Part shown: in pieces, positions 63,001-64,000 of the stretch
How the letters are laid out: each line of letters starts with the position of its first letter
Position numbering within the stretch: position 1 is the stretch's first letter
Origin: Amblyornis subalaris
Lineage: Eukaryota; Chordata; Aves; Passeriformes; Ptilonorhynchidae
Reading direction: 5' to 3'
Length of the DNA stretch: 64,000 nucleotides
Assembly (NCBI GenBank): GCA_018881555.1
Contig: JACAXG010000055.1
Coordinates: 3,804,978-3,868,977 of the forward strand
Position numbers and translations under genes: made by a program
Notes under the pieces: generated by a model
Seen by the model: only the letters and a program-made list of their open reading frames with translations
What the model was told of the DNA's origin: nothing
The model's database searches: none

Positions 63001-64000
63001 TGAAAGAATCAAGGCAGTATTTAACATCTAAGATCAATTTACAGCTCTCTCAATAGCCCAACAGCCTGCTGTTTTCCAGGACTCCTCCAAAGCCCAGTAC
63101 TTTTCTATACAGCCAGAGAGGAGCAAGAACAGATACACATATGTTAGGGAAAAGCAGCTCCTCAGCTGCTCTGACCTCCCTCAATACACACAAGAGCTCA
63201 AAAGCAGCCGCAACCCCCAGCTCTCCAGAGGGAGGGAGGGGAGCTGTAGGACATAAGCTATCTCTAATTGAGATATCTGTGCTTTAATCCTCGCCCCTTT
63301 GCTTTGTGCAGCTCCCTTTACAATGCACAAGCAAGTTGGAGCAGTTGCAGACAGGGCTAGAAAGCCTCTGTAATCCTNCTTAATGTTAGACTGCCCCATC
63401 TCCAGACTACCATCTTTTGTATGCTTAGCCCGAAAAGAAAATACAAGGCCTCTACCCTGAGTAAAATGGAAACAATCCTTGTTATAAAGCTGGTGCTTCC
63501 CCCCACACATGCTCAGAGTGTGGAAAGGAGCCCAAGTTTCCAACTCATCAGATACACACGGAAATCCAGGAATTTAATCTCTCCCCCTCTTCATTCTCTC
63601 ATATAATAGCAGTGTTTGTCCTTTGCCCCGGGGCAGCGTAAGGGAAGCATGAGTGGCTCCCTCATAATTAGCTGCCTGGTGAGCAGTGGGAGCAGGACAA
63701 CCCCTGCCCAGCACGTGGCAGCTGCACTGCTTCTGCCTGCCCCAGCCAGGTTTCTGCTGCGGGATGGGTGCTCACTGCCAGTGCCGAGCATGGCGAGGTG
63801 CTCCACCAGCACCGGATGCACAGCATCCTCGCCCAGCCAGAGAAGTGGAGCTGGAGCGTCCTCAGCCCAGCATGGGAACATGTAAATCCCAGCTCACCGG
63901 AACTCCCACTCCTTCCCACAACATACTTGTCCATGTAACTACAACTGTACTCACTCTGCTTCCTCAAAGAGATTCCCAATGTTCTTCAGGGGCTCAGCTG
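53885..64000 (-). CDS. LAMB1: LAMB1, laminin subunit beta-1; C-terminal ten exons, 5' part outside window
   Basis: Laminin beta-1 joins alpha and gamma chains in a coiled-coil long arm and is a core basement-membrane protein, secreted and deposited outside the cell. Ten exons (the rightmost cut by the window edge) join in frame into about 547 C-terminal residues, roughly the last third of a ~1786-residue human protein. Seen: heptad-rich coiled-coil sequence (AEPLKNIGNLFEEAE onward), the beta-specific Cys-rich insert with six cysteines (TCGTAPGASC...CGGPGC), a second long coiled coil, and the C-terminal AVYSTCL, whose Cys forms the interchain disulfide with gamma-1. N-glycosylation sequons include VNAST, SNSTD, TNATK and NNATL. 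No laminin G domains, as expected for a beta chain. All introns are GT-AG and in phase; the long ones (for example 60907-62118 and 62304-63954) hold nothing I recognise. LAMB1 and not its neighbour LAMB4 is indicated by near-identity to human beta-1. Confidence 0.97.
54862..55021 (-). CDS. LAMB1: LAMB1 exon, coiled coil
   Basis: 160 bases, acceptor aacag, donor gtaagg. It encodes VLNSELSGKYRTVEELIAKK and LLAQANSKLQLLK, nearly identical to human in its second half. Confidence 0.96.
56252..56428 (-). CDS. LAMB1: LAMB1 exon, coiled coil
   Basis: 177 bases, acceptor tcttag, donor gtaagc. It encodes IESENAASAETLNNATLRLF and DKIISAKQNAEEVKK. It is the least human-like of the exons here, especially around GNIEDKIISA, but it is in frame and keeps the heptads. 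Confidence 0.94.
57228..57369 (-). CDS. LAMB1: LAMB1 exon, coiled coil
   Basis: 142 bases, acceptor ccacag, donor gtgagt. It encodes ATDVKVTADMVKAALEEAEK and ADEDIKGTQDLLTS. Confidence 0.97.
57539..57746 (-). CDS. LAMB1: LAMB1 exon, coiled coil
   Basis: 208 bases, acceptor gctag, donor gtatgc. It encodes DSADLDSIEAVANEVLNMEM and DIARAEMLLEEAKKA. Confidence 0.97.
58489..58633 (-). CDS. LAMB1: LAMB1 exon, coiled coil
   Basis: 145 bases, acceptor ttttag/tttag type, donor gtaaga. It encodes VSEAKQRADEAKQNAQAVLL and NLIKQIRDFLM. Confidence 0.96.
59018..59221 (-). CDS. LAMB1: LAMB1 exon, Cys-rich beta insert
   Basis: 204 bases, acceptor ctgcag, donor gtaata. Six cysteines within TCGTAPGASCAESECGGLN and CRTDEGKKKCGGPGCDG, the disulfide-bonded loop that interrupts the coiled coil in laminin beta chains, then LVTVAHSAWQKAMDFDRDI. 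Confidence 0.97.
60665..60906 (-). CDS. LAMB1: LAMB1 exon, coiled coil before the Cys-rich insert
   Basis: 242 bases, acceptor ctgcag, donor gtacat. It encodes ALDSITKYFQMSLEAEERVN and LLDELAGKLQSLDLSEVAEK. Confidence 0.96.
62119..62303 (-). CDS. LAMB1: LAMB1 exon, coiled coil
   Basis: 185 bases, acceptor ttacag, donor gtaagt. It encodes KLTADVTVKIADIEENLSAL and VVKELAEQLEFIKISDVRG. Confidence 0.95.
63955..64000 (-). CDS. LAMB1: LAMB1 partial exon at window edge
   Basis: 46 bases of an exon that continues beyond 64000. AEPLKNIGNLFEEAE, donor gtgagt at 63954. The split Glu codon continues into the exon ending at 62303. Confidence 0.93.

Overview
The window comes from a vertebrate nuclear genome, almost certainly a bird. 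Three multi-exon genes can be read exon by exon, with GT-AG splice sites and lengths matching the mammalian orthologues. The order SLC26A3 (minus), DLD (plus), LAMB1 (minus) is the one found on human 7q. The interspersed repeats are CR1 LINE fragments and one LTR of a type common in neoavian birds, with no SINEs or L1. The species cannot be named from the sequence.

Layout. 1-9955: coding exons 2-17 of SLC26A3 on the minus strand, from the start codon (9887) to codon 659; the last ~100 codons lie beyond position 1. 9956-36474: about 26.5 kb with no supportable protein gene, holding CR1 fragments, a solo LTR, a pentanucleotide microsatellite, short tandem repeats and a CTCF-like site. It should also contain the non-coding first exon and promoter of SLC26A3. 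36475-37822: a CR1 split by a second, nested CR1, ending against the CpG island of DLD. 37800-38420: CpG-island promoter. 37951-52073: complete DLD coding sequence in 14 exons, 508 codons, followed by its 3' UTR. 53885-64000: the last ten coding exons of LAMB1 on the minus strand (the tenth cut by the window edge), covering the coiled-coil C-terminal third of the laminin beta-1 chain. DLD and LAMB1 converge tail to tail.

The three genes do not form a functional unit. SLC26A3 is an epithelial chloride/bicarbonate exchanger, DLD the mitochondrial E3 of the 2-oxoacid dehydrogenase complexes, and LAMB1 a basement-membrane laminin chain. Their linkage is conserved synteny. I found no sign of a new biological system. 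The less routine observations are the nested CR1 pair beside the DLD promoter, a diverged ~130-bp repeat flanking another CR1, a clean solo LTR, a convergent pair of CTCF-like motifs, and two fairly long unexplained ORFs in the intergenic region.
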